DNA of 64,000 nt from an uncultured Alphaproteobacteria bacterium (GCA_903837555.1 CAILUV010000047.1:1-64000), one strand, 5' to 3'. Positions 53,979 through 63,867 are shown, counted from the first letter of the stretch. Program-made: numbers and translations. The notes: a model not told the origin generated them from the letters alone.

Positions 53979-54501
53979 CCGTGCGGAGGGCTGGAAGATC
54001 GCGCTGTCGCTGCCCGGCAGCACCGAAACCCTGTGGTTTCACAAGCCCGCGGTTTTCATCCATGACCGCTTCCTGACCAAGGTGCATGACAAGGAAGAGG
54101 CCATGGTGCTGCAGGTCGGCTCGATGGAAATGCGCGACATGATGCTGGAAGCTGAGCCGAACCTTTTCTACATCACCGACCACTACAGGAACTTCCCCTT
54201 TGTGCTGGCGCGCTTGCGCGCGCTGGACCGCAAAAGTGTGAAGGACATGCTGGTAGGCCGCGCCACGCAACTGGCGCAGATGCCAAAGCGCAAAGCGAAA
54301 AAGGCGGCGCCCAAGAAAAAGTCGCCAGGAAGGTTAAGCACTGAGTTTCTGGTGACGGGCTTGCAATGCCCCGCCCATGCAGGGGCCGAAACTCAGATTC
54401 TCAAGCGAATTTGTGCCAGAATGGTGCGCCGTCAGCGCGCTCATTGTGCTGGATGCCGCCTGGGCTGTTCGCATACCGCTGGAATTTACCGTCACCCGTG
54501 A
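53968..54501 (+). CDS. MmcQ/YjbR family DNA-binding protein with an unexpected C-terminal extension
   Basis: Start ATG 53968 (MPISRAEGWKIALSLPGS). Residues 1 to about 105 follow the MmcQ/YjbR fold (TLWFHKPAVFIHDRFLTKVHD), and residues about 106-125 are a basic tail (KRKAKKAAPKKKSPG). The last about 55 residues (LSTEF to the stop at 54501) look like out-of-frame translation of the PAP2 gene start (54377). Either the natural stop was lost, or a base is missing or extra near the A run at 54315: an alternative frame reaches TAA or TGA within about 30 bases. The family has no enzymatic activity known to me. Confidence 0.75.
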   Translation: MPISRAEGWKIALSLPGSTETLWFHKPAVFIHDRFLTKVHDKEEAMVLQVGSMEMRDMMLEAEPNLFYITDHYRNFPFVLARLRALDRKSVKDMLVGRATQLAQMPKRKAKKAAPKKKSPGRLSTEFLVTGLQCPAHAGAETQILKRICARMVRRQRAHCAGCRLGCSHTAGIYRHP

Positions 54502-55279
54502 CGATTTCCTGCTGCCGGCGCTGATCTTCGTCATCGCGCTGGGCCTGCAGCTTGCGCGGCTTACCAAGGGCGCGGTGATGGCCGAGTATTTCGGGCTGAC
54601 GCTGATCTCCTCGACCGCCATCTGCGCCTTGTCTTATCTATGCCTGGCATCGTCAGCCCCGTTGGTGGACGGGCGCCTGATGGCAATGGACCGCGTGCTG
54701 GGATTTGACTGGCTGGCGGGCTACCACTTTGTTGAAGCCCACCCCATGCTCAAAATCGTACTGGGCTTTGCCTATCACAGCCTGATTTTCCAGGGCCTGT
54801 ATTTTGGCGTGCTGCTGGGCGTGATGGGGCGCACGGATCGTCTGCGCGAAATGTTCTGGATGTTCGGGCTTTGCGGGTTGATGGCCTGCGCCGGCACGAT
54901 GCTGCTGCCCACGCTGGGGCCGTCGAAACTCTACAATATCGCAACCGATACCGGCTTCGTGCCGGTGATGGAACATATCCTGAGCGGCGAAAATCTGCGC
55001 TTCACCTTGTCGGGCATGACCGGCGTGGTGAGCTTTCCGTCTTTCCACACCGCCATGGCGCTGGCTTACATCTGGGCCTTCCGCGGCACCGGCATAATCG
55101 GCTGGGGCATCGCGGCGCTCAATCTGGTGATGCTGGCGTCGGTGCCGTTCTTCGGCGGCCACTATCTGATGGACATGATCGCGGGCGCCGCCACCATGCT
55201 GATCGCGCTGGGACTGATCCGGGGCGCGCCCGCTTTGTGGAAAAAGCCGCAAGCCGTTCCGGCAACGGCGAACGCCTAG
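54377..55279 (+). CDS. PAP2-superfamily membrane phosphatase
   Basis: A 300-residue protein with six to seven hydrophobic segments. Conserved PAP2 features: TLGPSKLYN near the membrane, SFPSFHTAMALAY (PSxH) and FFGGHYLMDMIAG (H-x3-D catalytic pair). It resembles the Aur1/Ipt1-like inositolphosphotransferase branch. Such enzymes dephosphorylate or transfer lipid headgroups at the membrane. Its start overlaps the MmcQ ORF by 125 bases, and its stop shares CTAG with regA. Confidence 0.8.
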   Translation: MQGPKLRFSSEFVPEWCAVSALIVLDAAWAVRIPLEFTVTRDDFLLPALIFVIALGLQLARLTKGAVMAEYFGLTLISSTAICALSYLCLASSAPLVDGRLMAMDRVLGFDWLAGYHFVEAHPMLKIVLGFAYHSLIFQGLYFGVLLGVMGRTDRLREMFWMFGLCGLMACAGTMLLPTLGPSKLYNIATDTGFVPVMEHILSGENLRFTLSGMTGVVSFPSFHTAMALAYIWAFRGTGIIGWGIAALNLVMLASVPFFGGHYLMDMIAGAATMLIALGLIRGAPALWKKPQAVPATANA

Positions 55280-55809
55280 CGCGGCGAGCGCTTGGCCAGA
55301 ATGCGCTGCAAGGTGCGACGATGCATGTTCAGCCGGCGCGCGGTTTCCGAAACATTATGGCCGCACAGTTCATAGACGCGCTGGATATGTTCCCAGCGCA
55401 CGCGGTCGGCCGACATGGGATTTTCCGGCGGCTTGGGCTTGGAGCCCGGCACCGCCATCAGCGCCGCCAGGATATCGTCGGCATCGGCGGGCTTGGGCAG
55501 GTAATCAATGGCGCCATACTTCACGGCGGCGACAGCGGTGGCGATGTTGCCGAAGCCCGTCAGCACGACGACGCGGCAGTCCGGGCGGGTGGTGTGCAAC
55601 GCCTCCACCACATCCAGGCCGTTGCCGTCATCTAGCTTGAGATCGACCACGGCATAGGCAGGCGGGGCTTCCTTGACGCGGGCTTTGCCCTCCGCCACCG
55701 ATTCAGCCTGGAACACGGTGAAACCACGCGTTTCCAACGCACGCGCCAGGCGCTCACGCAGGGGACGGTCGTCCTCGACCAGAAGCAGTGTCTTTTCTTC
55801 GCCGGTCAT
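55276..55809 (-). CDS. regA: Redox response regulator RegA/ActR/PrrA
   Basis: A 177-residue protein. The receiver domain has LLLVEDDRPLRERLARAL, phosphorylated Asp in YAVVDLKLDDGNGL, and VVVLTGFGNIATAV with KYGAIDYLPKP. The Fis-type helix-turn-helix is VYELCGHNVSETARRLNMHRRTLQRIL, nearly invariant across the family. It controls photosynthesis, respiration, nitrogen or carbon genes in response to redox. It is next to its kinase gene, separated by 42 bases. Confidence 0.95.
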   Translation of the reverse strand: MTGEEKTLLLVEDDRPLRERLARALETRGFTVFQAESVAEGKARVKEAPPAYAVVDLKLDDGNGLDVVEALHTTRPDCRVVVLTGFGNIATAVAAVKYGAIDYLPKPADADDILAALMAVPGSKPKPPENPMSADRVRWEHIQRVYELCGHNVSETARRLNMHRRTLQRILAKRSPR

Positions 55810-55851
55810 TGTCGGGGCCTTTAGTACCCTTTTTGTGACCCGTCAAACCTT

Positions 55852-57240
55852 TCAGCCCGGCTCGCTCTGGGCGGGGGGCTGCTGGCCGTCGATCACGCCC
55901 CGAGGCCAGCGCACCGAGACCTGGGCGCCGCCGCCCGGCGGGTTTTCCGCCTTAACCACGCCGCCGGTCTGTTCCAGCAGGATTTTGGCGATGAAAAAGC
56001 CCAGCCCCATGCCTTCATGCTCATCCAGCGACCCTTGCGGGCCGATCTCGGTTTCGGCCAGGGCGCGGTGGCCTGGGCGCGAGGTGATGTAAGGCTCGCC
56101 CAGCGCCTCAAAAATTTCGGGCGAGAAGCCGGGGCCGTCATCGGTTACGCAAATGCGCAGCTCCTGCTCGTTCCATTCGGCCTTCACCGCCACCAGCGTT
56201 TTGGCGAAGTCGGCAGCATTCTCGATGATGTTACCCAGCCCGTGCAGCAATTCGGGCGCGCGCCAGACCTGCGGCGGCTGCGCGTCAGCCATTGTTCTGG
56301 AAGGGGGCGGCGGCGTGACGGTGACGCGGATTTCCAGATCCTCGCCCCGGTGGGGCGCGGCGATATCATCGAGGAACGCGCCCAGCGGCAGGCGCGCGGT
56401 CACGCCCAGCAGCGCTTCTTCGGGATTGGCAAGCCGCGCGATGATGGCGCGGCAGCGTTCGGCCTGGGCGCGGAGCAGGCGCACATCTTCAACTTCGGTG
56501 GAATTTTCGGGCAGCGCCCGTTCCAGCTCGCGCGCCACCACCGCGATGGTGCCGAGCGGCGTGCCCAGTTCATGGGCCGCCGCCGTGGCGAGCGCACCCA
56601 GCGCGGCGAGGCGATGTTCGCGCGACAGCGCAAGCTGGGTGGCGGCAAGACCCGCCGACATGCGCGCCGATTCCGATGCGATGCGCCAGGCATAAACCGA
56701 GGTGAAGCCGATGCCGATCACCAGCGCCGTCCAGATGCCCGCTTGATAAAGCTGCGGCAGCATCAACACATCGCCTTCAGGCCAGGGCAGCGGCTGATGC
56801 TCGATGGCGATCACCGACACGGACGCAAACGCGATGAAAGCCAGGATCAGCACATTGCCCAGATTGAGCGTGGTGGCCGCGATCACCACCGGCCCCAGGA
56901 ACATCAGGGCAAAGGGATTGGCGAGGCCCCCGGTCAGATACAGCAGCGCCGCAAGCTGCAGCACGTCGAACGCCAGATAGAAGGTCGCCTCGCGGTTGAT
57001 CAGGCGGTGGGTGGCGGGATAACGCAGCGCCAGCAGCACGTTCAGCGCGGCGCTGACCGCGATGGCCAGCGCGCAATAGAAAATCGGCAGCGGATAGCCC
57101 AGCGCGAAATAGACCAGGAACAGCGCGACCGACTGGCCCACGATCGCCAGCCAGCGCAGGTTCGACAGCGTGCGCAGGCGCACCCGGCCCCCGCCGCCCG
57201 CGCCCTGGGCAAAGCCCCGGGTCATTTCCTTGCGCGCCAC
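55852..57240 (-). CDS. regB: Redox sensor histidine kinase RegB/ActS/PrrB
   Basis: A 462-residue protein with six N-terminal membrane helices. The quinone-site motif GGLANPFALMFL is intact. The H-box is AAAHELGTPLGTIAVVARELE. The redox-active Cys equivalent is present in AERCRAIIARL. The ATP-binding lobe has ENAADFAKTLV (N box), VTDDGPGFSPEI and EGMGLGFFIAKILLEQTGG. It diverges from the Sco gene, the order found in Rhodobacter regB-senC-regA (prrB-prrC-prrA) except for the details. Confidence 0.95.
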   Translation of the reverse strand: MARKEMTRGFAQGAGGGGRVRLRTLSNLRWLAIVGQSVALFLVYFALGYPLPIFYCALAIAVSAALNVLLALRYPATHRLINREATFYLAFDVLQLAALLYLTGGLANPFALMFLGPVVIAATTLNLGNVLILAFIAFASVSVIAIEHQPLPWPEGDVLMLPQLYQAGIWTALVIGIGFTSVYAWRIASESARMSAGLAATQLALSREHRLAALGALATAAAHELGTPLGTIAVVARELERALPENSTEVEDVRLLRAQAERCRAIIARLANPEEALLGVTARLPLGAFLDDIAAPHRGEDLEIRVTVTPPPPSRTMADAQPPQVWRAPELLHGLGNIIENAADFAKTLVAVKAEWNEQELRICVTDDGPGFSPEIFEALGEPYITSRPGHRALAETEIGPQGSLDEHEGMGLGFFIAKILLEQTGGVVKAENPPGGGAQVSVRWPRGVIDGQQPPAQSEPG

Positions 57241-57297
57241 TGGATGCTTCCCTAGAAACGGTTACGATTAGAGCACGACCCGCGGAACGGAAAAAGC

Positions 57298-57912
57298 ATG
57301 CTGCGCAACAGCCGAGTTCTGATGCCCTATCTGCTGGTGATCGCCGCGCTGGTGGGCGGCTTCCTCTGGTATCAGAGCGAGCAGGTGCCGCGGATGGGCC
57401 GCGTCGTATCCACCGGCAGCATCGATGTCGGCGGCGCGTTCAAGCTCACCGATCATCTGGGCCAGCCGCGCAGCGACGCCGATTTCCGTGGTCGCTACAT
57501 GCTGATCTATTTCGGCTTCACCTTCTGCCCGGACATCTGCCCCACCACGCTGGCGGTGGTGGCCGAAGCGCTGGACAAGCTCGGCCCGGACGCCAAGAAA
57601 ATCGTGCCGGTGCTGATCACCATTGATCCGGAACGCGACACACCGGCTGTGCTGGCGGACTATGTCAAAGCCTTTGGCCCCACATTCGTGGGCCTGACGG
57701 GCACCACCGAACAGATAAAAGACGTTGAGAAGAAATTCCGCGTCTATGCCGTCAAGCGGCCCACCGGCGAATCAGGCGGCAAGGACGGCACGTATGGCGT
57801 GGACCATTCCAACGTTCTGTATCTGGTTGGGCCGGACGGCAAGATGATCCACTTCTATACCGAAACCCTCTCGCCCGACGATCTGGCGAAGGACTTGCGC
57901 ACCAAGGTTTAA
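57298..57912 (+). CDS. Sco/SenC/PrrC copper chaperone for cytochrome oxidase
   Basis: A 204-residue membrane-anchored thioredoxin-fold protein. One N-terminal helix ([19 protein letters not shown]) precedes the domain. Copper ligands are [10 protein letters not shown] (two Cys) and [10 protein letters not shown] (His). It delivers copper to the CuA or CuB site of oxidases and may signal to RegB. It is divergent to regB with 57 bases between starts. Its stop shares TTAA with folD. Confidence 0.93.
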   Translation: MLRNSRVLMPYLLVIAALVGGFLWYQSEQVPRMGRVVSTGSIDVGGAFKLTDHLGQPRSDADFRGRYMLIYFGFTFCPDICPTTLAVVAEALDKLGPDAKKIVPVLITIDPERDTPAVLADYVKAFGPTFVGLTGTTEQIKDVEKKFRVYAVKRPTGESGGKDGTYGVDHSNVLYLVGPDGKMIHFYTETLSPDDLAKDLRTKV

Positions 57913-58796
57913 AGCGACTGCGGCAGCGGTAATTTGTTCTGCGCACAGGCCGCGATCAGCGTATTGTGCATCAGGCAGATGATGGTCATGGCGCCGACAC
58001 CGCCCGGCACCGGGGTGATCGCGCCCGCGACCTGCCTGGCGGATTCATAATCGACATCGCCCACCAGCTTGTACTTTCCGTCACCGGCTTCGACACGGTT
58101 GATGCCGACATCGATCACGGTTGCGCCCGGCTTGACCCAGTCGCCCTTGACGAATTCCGGCTTGCCGATGGCGGCCACCAGAATGTCGGCGCGGCGCGCA
58201 AGGCCCGGCAAATCCTTCGAGCGCGAATGCGCCATCGTCACGGTCGCGTTGGCGGCCAGCAAGAGTTGCGCCGCCGGCTTGCCGAACAGCAGCGAGCGGC
58301 CGATCACCAGCGCTTCTTTTCCGGCGATGTCGCCGACATATTCCTTCAAGAGCAGCATCACGCCGGCCGGCGTGCAGGAAACCAGATGGGCGCGGCCCGA
58401 CAGCAGCAGGCCCGCATTGGTCGGCGTCAGCGCATCGACATCCTTGGCCGGATCGAGCGCATCCAGCACCGCGGCTTCGTCCAGATGCTTGGGCAGCGGC
58501 AGTTGCACCAGAATGCCGTGCACGCTGGCGTCGGCGGACAGTTTCTTGACCTGCGCCACCAGTTCGGCCTGCGCCACATCGGCGGGCAGTTCGACATGCA
58601 CCGACTTGAAGCCCAGCGCCTCGGCGGTCTTGCGCTTGTTGCGGACATAGACTTCCGAGGCCGGGTCCTTGCCGACCAGCACGGTGGCGAGCCCCGGCTG
58701 CAAGCCGTGCTGGGATTTCAGGTCGGCGGTGTAGTCGGCGATCTTGTCGCGCAGCCTGGCGGCACTGGCTTTGCCGTCGATCACGGTAGCGGTCAT
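57909..58796 (-). CDS. folD: Bifunctional methylenetetrahydrofolate dehydrogenase/cyclohydrolase
   Basis: A 295-residue protein. [25 protein letters not shown] contains the catalytic Tyr and Lys. [15 protein letters not shown], then the nucleotide-binding [19 protein letters not shown] and a [12 protein letters not shown]-terminal motif, complete the family. It interconverts 5,10-methylene-THF and 10-formyl-THF. The yggT gene ends four bases upstream. Confidence 0.96.
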   Translation of the reverse strand: MTATVIDGKASAARLRDKIADYTADLKSQHGLQPGLATVLVGKDPASEVYVRNKRKTAEALGFKSVHVELPADVAQAELVAQVKKLSADASVHGILVQLPLPKHLDEAAVLDALDPAKDVDALTPTNAGLLLSGRAHLVSCTPAGVMLLLKEYVGDIAGKEALVIGRSLLFGKPAAQLLLAANATVTMAHSRSKDLPGLARRADILVAAIGKPEFVKGDWVKPGATVIDVGINRVEAGDGKYKLVGDVDYESARQVAGAITPVPGGVGAMTIICLMHNTLIAACAQNKLPLPQSL

Positions 58797-58799
58797 GGC

Positions 58800-59093
58800 C
58801 TAGAAACCGTAGGTGATGGCGGCCCAGCGGATCGTGTATTGCAGGAACCAGATCAGCACGAAGACGACGATCGGCGACAGGTCCAGCCCGCCCATCGAGG
58901 GCAGCATGCGGCGGATCGGCGCCAGCACCGGTTCAGTCAGCGCCAGCAGGACGCGCAGCAGGCTGCGGACGAAATTGTTATGGACATTGATGACGTTGAA
59001 AGCCGTCAGCCAGCTCACGATCACGGCGGCGATCAGGATCCACTTGTAGATTTCCAGGATCTGGATCAGCAGGGCGGCGATAGGGTTCATCAT
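58800..59093 (-). CDS. YggT family membrane protein
   Basis: A 97-residue protein with two hydrophobic segments and the conserved VLALTEPVLAPIRRMLPSMGGLDLSPI motif between them. Start uncertain: the track uses GTG 59102; I choose ATG 59093, which has AAGG at proper spacing. YggT proteins are linked to osmotic tolerance and, in other phyla, to membrane organisation. Just upstream of folD, so likely one operon. Confidence 0.88.
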   Translation of the reverse strand: MMNPIAALLIQILEIYKWILIAAVIVSWLTAFNVINVHNNFVRSLLRVLLALTEPVLAPIRRMLPSMGGLDLSPIVVFVLIWFLQYTIRWAAITYGF

Positions 59094-59194
59094 GATGGTC
59101 ACCTTGTAGCGGCAGGAACTGGGTCCGAAAAGCCTGAAAATCCGCGTCTGGCTTGACGGCCCATGCCCCCATCCCTAAAAACCGCGCTCGGTTC

Positions 59195-59270
59195 GGGGCT
59201 GTAGCTCAGTTGGGAGAGCGCCTCGTTCGCAATGAGGAGGTCAGCGGTTCGATTCCGCTCAGCTCCACCA
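59195..59270 (+). tRNA. tRNA-Ala (anticodon CGC)
   Basis: A 76-nt tRNA with encoded CCA: acceptor GGGGCTG with CAGCTCC, D arm GCTCAGTTGGGAGAGC, anticodon loop TTCGCAA, T arm GGTTCGATTCC. Anticodon CGC reads GCG. A short hairpin (CCATCCT/AGGATGG) follows, without a T-tract. Confidence 0.95.
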
Positions 59271-59393
59271 TCCTTTCAGGATGGCACTCCGAACCGATTT
59301 TCCCCGACCCAGACCGCCCGCCTGACAGGCCTGATCCGGCGATTTTCGCCCCCGTTAAAATTCGATTTACCAATCGGGCGCTTACTGGCGGCC

Positions 59394-59981
59394 ATGCTGC
59401 GCGCCCCGCTCCTCGCCTCGACCATTGCTGCCCTGGCCTTCATCGCCCTGGCCGGCCTGCCGGCGCATGCCGCCGACGAAAAAGCCAAGAAGGCGCCCGA
59501 ACACAAGACCACCCAGTCCAAGAGCTACATCATGGTGGACCCGATCTACACCACCATCGTGGCGGACAATCAGGCCAAGGGCATGCTGATGGTGGGCGCA
59601 GGGCTCGACATTCCCGACGACAAACTGCGCGAGATGGCCACCCGGTCCATGCCGGTGCTGCGCGACGCCTATATCCGCAACCTGATGGCCTTCACCGCCA
59701 ATGCGCCCGGCGATGCGCCCACCACGCTATATGCGATCATGGGCACGCCGGTGTATCGCGCCTCGCCCAAATTCCGCGCGCTGGCGGTGTTCCACGATCA
59801 TATCTTCCAGGCCATCCGCAAGCAACAGTGGCAGATGGCGCGCGAACTGATTGGCCAGTGCCGCCGCCTGTCGGGCGCCAGCCAGAAGCTTTATGACCTG
59901 CACCTGACGCGTATCGCATACTTCGAGCAGCATCCGCCGGGCGCGGATTGGGATGGCGCGTTCCGGCCTATCCCCGAATAA
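59394..59981 (+). CDS. Exported protein with FliL-like region and a cyclase-type C-terminal tail
   Basis: A 195-residue protein starting at ATG 59394; the track's longer start overlaps the tRNA. A signal peptide (LLASTIAALAFIALAGLPAHA) is followed by a Lys-rich stretch. SYIMVDPIYTTIVADNQAKGMLMVGAGLDIPDDKL and the helix RSMPVLRDAYIRNLMAF resemble the FliL domain pattern (weak). The C-terminal segment LYDLHLTRIAYFEQHPPGADWDGAF resembles the tail of many alphaproteobacterial adenylate cyclases (L-Y...R...PP..DWDG). The combination is odd, and I do not assign a function. Confidence 0.6.
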   Translation: MLRAPLLASTIAALAFIALAGLPAHAADEKAKKAPEHKTTQSKSYIMVDPIYTTIVADNQAKGMLMVGAGLDIPDDKLREMATRSMPVLRDAYIRNLMAFTANAPGDAPTTLYAIMGTPVYRASPKFRALAVFHDHIFQAIRKQQWQMARELIGQCRRLSGASQKLYDLHLTRIAYFEQHPPGADWDGAFRPIPE

Positions 59982-60767
59982 TTATTCGGGAATGAATGCC
60001 AATCCGTAATGCGCGGACGGCGCGCCTGTCAGCGCCGCCCAGAGCTGGTCACCCCAGGAAAAATGCCACCATTCATCGGGGTGACCAGCAAAACCTTCTT
60101 CGATCATCAGTCCGTGCAGCAGGCGGCGGTTGGCGCGCGCTTCCTGGTCGGAAAAGGAAAAGTCGTTTGCATCGAGCGCTTCAAAGCGGTCGCGATGCGC
60201 CAGCGCGGTGACGTCGTCGAACAGCGAGCCCATCCACAGTTGCTCGCCATTCTTCCATCGTAAAGTGAGATCGACCGCCGCCGCCGTGGCGTGGGGCGCA
60301 GGTGAAGTCGGATCGTCGGTGGGCGCGGACCAATAGCGTTCGACTTCTTCGGTGAGCGCCGCGCCGGCCAGCGTGCTGCCGCGGCGCTGCAATTCCCGCG
60401 GCATCCAATAGTCATGGAAATACGCCTGCACGGCGCGCGGCCGCCAGGCGTCGAACACAAACAGCTCCAGCCCCGCCGCGCCCGCCCGCGCATTCACCCG
60501 CGCCAGCCTGTCCGCCACCGTGCGGCGCAGCCATAATTTGTCTGTCGCGCCATCGATTGCGTGCCAATAAGGCGGATTGCGGCTGATGGCGTAGAAATTC
60601 TCGCCCGCCAGACCGGCGTCGCGGGCATCCACCACCGGCTCGCCGAACAGGGCGTGACCCTTGTCCAGCGCGATGCGCTGGCGAAAGCCCTTGCGGGACG
60701 CGCGCGCGCCCGACAGATCGCCGATGGGGCGGTTTCGCAATTCTTCCAATGCGCCGAAAGCGGACAT
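59982..60767 (-). CDS. D-alanyl-D-alanine dipeptidase, VanX/DdpX (M15D) type
   Basis: A 261-residue zinc peptidase starting at ATG 60767 (MSAFGALEELRNRPIGDL). The metal-binding motif HATAAAVDLTL (H-x6-D) and the second site DEWWHFSWG (E-x-x-H) are present, along with FDAWRPRAVQAYF. VanX-type enzymes hydrolyse D-Ala-D-Ala; chromosomal homologues recycle peptidoglycan dipeptides. No vancomycin-resistance cluster is nearby. Its stop abuts the previous convergent gene. Confidence 0.87.
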   Translation of the reverse strand: MSAFGALEELRNRPIGDLSGARASRKGFRQRIALDKGHALFGEPVVDARDAGLAGENFYAISRNPPYWHAIDGATDKLWLRRTVADRLARVNARAGAAGLELFVFDAWRPRAVQAYFHDYWMPRELQRRGSTLAGAALTEEVERYWSAPTDDPTSPAPHATAAAVDLTLRWKNGEQLWMGSLFDDVTALAHRDRFEALDANDFSFSDQEARANRRLLHGLMIEEGFAGHPDEWWHFSWGDQLWAALTGAPSAHYGLAFIPE

Positions 60768-60784
60768 TCGGTTAGAGTAGGACG

Positions 60785-61858
60785 ATGGACGCACCCCCGG
60801 AAAGCTATTTTCCGCAAGATTATCGCGGCGCGCGCAAGGCCTTCATCGCCGCCTGCGAGGCGCGCGGTATCGATGTCGTCACCCGCGTTCACCCATCGGC
60901 GAAAGGCCCAGACGGCAAGCCGCTGTTCCTGGATGTCTGCGCGCTGGGTCCGCGCACCGCGCAAAAAGCGCTGCTGCTGATCTGCGGCACCCATGGGGTG
61001 GAGGGCTATTTCGGCTCCGGCGTGATGACAGGTCTGCTGCGCAGCGGCGTGACGGCGCCGCCGGATGCGCGGCTGGTGATGGTGCATGCGCTGAACCCGT
61101 TCGGCTTTGCCTGGAACCGGCGGGTCAACGAAGACAATGTCGATCTGAACCGCAGCTTCGTCGATCACGCGGACGTTCCGTCCAATCCCGGCTATGATGA
61201 ACTGTCCGAAGCCATCGCGCTGCGCGATGTCAGCGATGCGGGCTTCGCGCAGGCCGATGCCGTGCTGCACGCTTACGCCAGGGCGCATGGCCGCGCCGCC
61301 TGGCAACAGGCGATCAGCGCCGGGCAATACAACCATCCGGACGGCCTGTTCTATGGCGGTGACCGGGAGCCCTGGTCGTTGCAGATGCTGCGCGCCGTGC
61401 TGCGCGAAGACCTGACCCGCGCCCAGCGCGTCATCGCCATCGATTTTCACACCGGGCTGGGCGAATCTGGCGCGGGTGAGATGATCATCGAGGCCGCATC
61501 CGGCACGCCGGCCTATGCGCGCGCCCACGCCGTCTGGGGCGACCTGATCGCCTCGGCCAGTACGGGCGAGTCTCTCTCGGCGCCGCTGATCGGCACCATC
61601 GACGATGGGCTTGCCCGCTTCCTGCCCGGGGTGCATGTGACCTTCGCGGCGCTGGAAGTGGGTACCGTCGCGCTGGAACCCATGCTGCGCGCCCTGCGGC
61701 TGGCCAACTGGCAGGACCAGTTTGCCCCGGGCGACGCCCGCGCGGCGGAGATTTCCGCAGTTATGCGCGACGCCTTTTACACCGACACCCCCGAATGGAA
61801 GCGGGCGGTCTGGGCCCTGGGCGAACGGACGGTCGGTCAGGCGCTTGATGCCCTTTAG
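60785..61858 (+). CDS. DUF2817 family (M14-like) metallopeptidase
   Basis: A 357-residue protein. CGTHGVEGYFGSGV supplies the H-x-x-E metal ligands, and RRVNEDNVDLNRSF and VIAIDFHTGLGESG are the other conserved blocks, giving the M14 carboxypeptidase-like fold. Substrate unknown. It diverges from the VanX-type gene with 17 bases between the starts, which suggests joint regulation in amino-acid or wall-peptide use (inference). Confidence 0.82.
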   Translation: MDAPPESYFPQDYRGARKAFIAACEARGIDVVTRVHPSAKGPDGKPLFLDVCALGPRTAQKALLLICGTHGVEGYFGSGVMTGLLRSGVTAPPDARLVMVHALNPFGFAWNRRVNEDNVDLNRSFVDHADVPSNPGYDELSEAIALRDVSDAGFAQADAVLHAYARAHGRAAWQQAISAGQYNHPDGLFYGGDREPWSLQMLRAVLREDLTRAQRVIAIDFHTGLGESGAGEMIIEAASGTPAYARAHAVWGDLIASASTGESLSAPLIGTIDDGLARFLPGVHVTFAALEVGTVALEPMLRALRLANWQDQFAPGDARAAEISAVMRDAFYTDTPEWKRAVWALGERTVGQALDAL

Positions 61859-61908
61859 GGCAGCGCTTTAGCTTTTGAACCCGTTGGGATATAGGGTCCG
61901 AACGGTCA

Positions 61909-62428
<520 letters not shown>

Positions 62429-62436
62429 GACTGTGA

Positions 62437-62462
62437 AAGCCCGCGCCAAAAAGCGCGGGCTT
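62437..62462. terminator. Intrinsic terminator after the histone-like gene
   Basis: AAGCCCGCGC and GCGCGGGCTT form a 10-bp stem with a CAAAAA loop, followed by ATTTCTT. It also covers the msrB stop region on the minus strand. Confidence 0.85.
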
Positions 62463-62832
62463 ATTTCTTGTCTTCGGGTTTGAAGTCCAACGCGCAGCCA
62501 TTGGTGCAGTAGCGCAGTCCGGTCGGGGCGGGTCCGTCGTTAAAGACATGGCCCAGATGGCCGCCGCATTTGGCGCAGTGGAACTCGGTGCGCATCATGC
62601 CATGGCTGGTGTCGGTGGTGGTTTTCACTGCGCCCGGCAGCGTGTCATAGAAGCTGGGCCAGCCGGTGCCGCTTTCGAACTTGGTGCTGGCATCGAACAG
62701 TTGCGCGCCGCAACCGGCGCATTCGAATTCGCCGGGGCGCTTTTCATGATTCAGCGGACTGGAACCGGGGCGTTCGGTGCCGTGCTCGCGCAAGACGCGA
62801 TGCTGTTCCGGGGTCAGGTTTCGTTCGGTCAT
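62461..62832 (-). CDS. msrB: Peptide-methionine (R)-S-oxide reductase MsrB
   Basis: A 123-residue selenium-free MsrB. Zinc ligands: CAGCG and CAKCG pairs. Catalytic region: GTGWPSFYDTLP, HLGHVFNDGPAPTGLRYCTNG with the catalytic Cys in RYCTN. It repairs methionine-R-sulfoxide in proteins. There is no N-terminal signal, so it is cytoplasmic. Confidence 0.95.
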   Translation of the reverse strand: MTERNLTPEQHRVLREHGTERPGSSPLNHEKRPGEFECAGCGAQLFDASTKFESGTGWPSFYDTLPGAVKTTTDTSHGMMRTEFHCAKCGGHLGHVFNDGPAPTGLRYCTNGCALDFKPEDKK

Positions 62833-62869
62833 GGGGCTTCCTGATAAATAGGAAATGGCGAAACGGTTT

Positions 62870-63427
62870 TTAAGGGCTGGTGGCGACGACCATGGCCAGC
62901 ATGGAACTCAGCCGTCCGGTGTTGCCGAAGGCAAAGCCCGCGTCATAGATCACATCGTCCACTTTCCACGGGCCGGGACCGCCCGTCAGCACCAGCGTGT
63001 CACGCCAGTTGGCGGGTTTGGCCGGCGCGCGGCCCGCCGCAACCGGTGCGGCATGGCTGAGCTGCACCGGACAGTGTGCGGTGGTGCCGGTGATCTGGCA
63101 GGCGCCGACTTTCCAGGCCGTGGCGCCTTCGAACAGCGATGAGAAGACATCGCCTTCCAGCATCGGCGGCACCGCATTCTTCACCTTTGCCGTCAGGCGG
63201 CGCTGGGCCGCGGCGGCATCGGCGAACTGCTTGTTGAGGCGCGGGCTGAGCACCGGAGCAAACCGCAGCCGCGCGGCGGTATCGGGAATGCCGCCGCCCT
63301 TGCCCACCAGCGGGCCATAGATCGCATAGAAGGCGTTCGCCGCCGCCGCCGGATCGCCGGTAGCGGGCGCCTGCGCGGCGCAGGGCGCTGTCATGGCGAG
63401 CAGAAGGATGGCGACCGCGCGCTTCAC
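62870..63427 (-). CDS. Exported protein with DUF3828-like features
   Basis: A 185-residue protein with a signal peptide ([17 protein letters not shown]). The mature part has [36 protein letters not shown] and [12 protein letters not shown], a pattern seen in DUF3828-like periplasmic proteins. Function is unknown. It overlaps mscL by four bases (ATGA), so they are one operon. Confidence 0.65.
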   Translation of the reverse strand: MKRAVAILLLAMTAPCAAQAPATGDPAAAANAFYAIYGPLVGKGGGIPDTAARLRFAPVLSPRLNKQFADAAAAQRRLTAKVKNAVPPMLEGDVFSSLFEGATAWKVGACQITGTTAHCPVQLSHAAPVAAGRAPAKPANWRDTLVLTGGPGPWKVDDVIYDAGFAFGNTGRLSSMLAMVVATSP

Positions 63428-63834
63428 TTTTTCAGCGAGTCGCGGATTTCGCGCAGCAGCAGCACATCTTCGGGCGTCGCCGCCACTTCGGCAGGCTTGG
63501 GCACGGCCAGCTTGTTGATCTGGCGGATCAGCATGAACAGCGCGAAGGCGACGATCATGAAGTTGATCACCGTATTGACGAACAGGCCGTAATTGATCGT
63601 CACCGCCTTGGCGGCCTTGGCAGCGGCCAGCGTATCGGCGTCGGGGCCTTTAAGCGTCCAGAAGACGTTGGAGAAATCCACGCCGCCCAGCGCCAGGCCG
63701 ATCGGCGGCATGATGATGTCGTTGACCAGCGAATTGACGATGCCGGTGAAGGACGCGCCGATGATCACACCGATGGCCAGATCCAGCACGTTGCCGCGCA
63801 TCGCAAATTTCTTGAATTCATCCAGCATGGACAT
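63424..63834 (-). CDS. mscL: Large-conductance mechanosensitive channel MscL
   Basis: A 136-residue channel. The N-terminal [38 protein letters not shown] is the pore-lining helix TM1. The periplasmic loop is followed by TM2 ([23 protein letters not shown]), with the C-terminal helix [12 protein letters not shown]. It opens under osmotic downshock. Family length is normal. Confidence 0.97.
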   Translation of the reverse strand: MSMLDEFKKFAMRGNVLDLAIGVIIGASFTGIVNSLVNDIIMPPIGLALGGVDFSNVFWTLKGPDADTLAAAKAAKAVTINYGLFVNTVINFMIVAFALFMLIRQINKLAVPKPAEVAATPEDVLLLREIRDSLKK

Positions 63835-63867
63835 GAACGACCCTTCCCCAAAATACCGATGTGAAAA

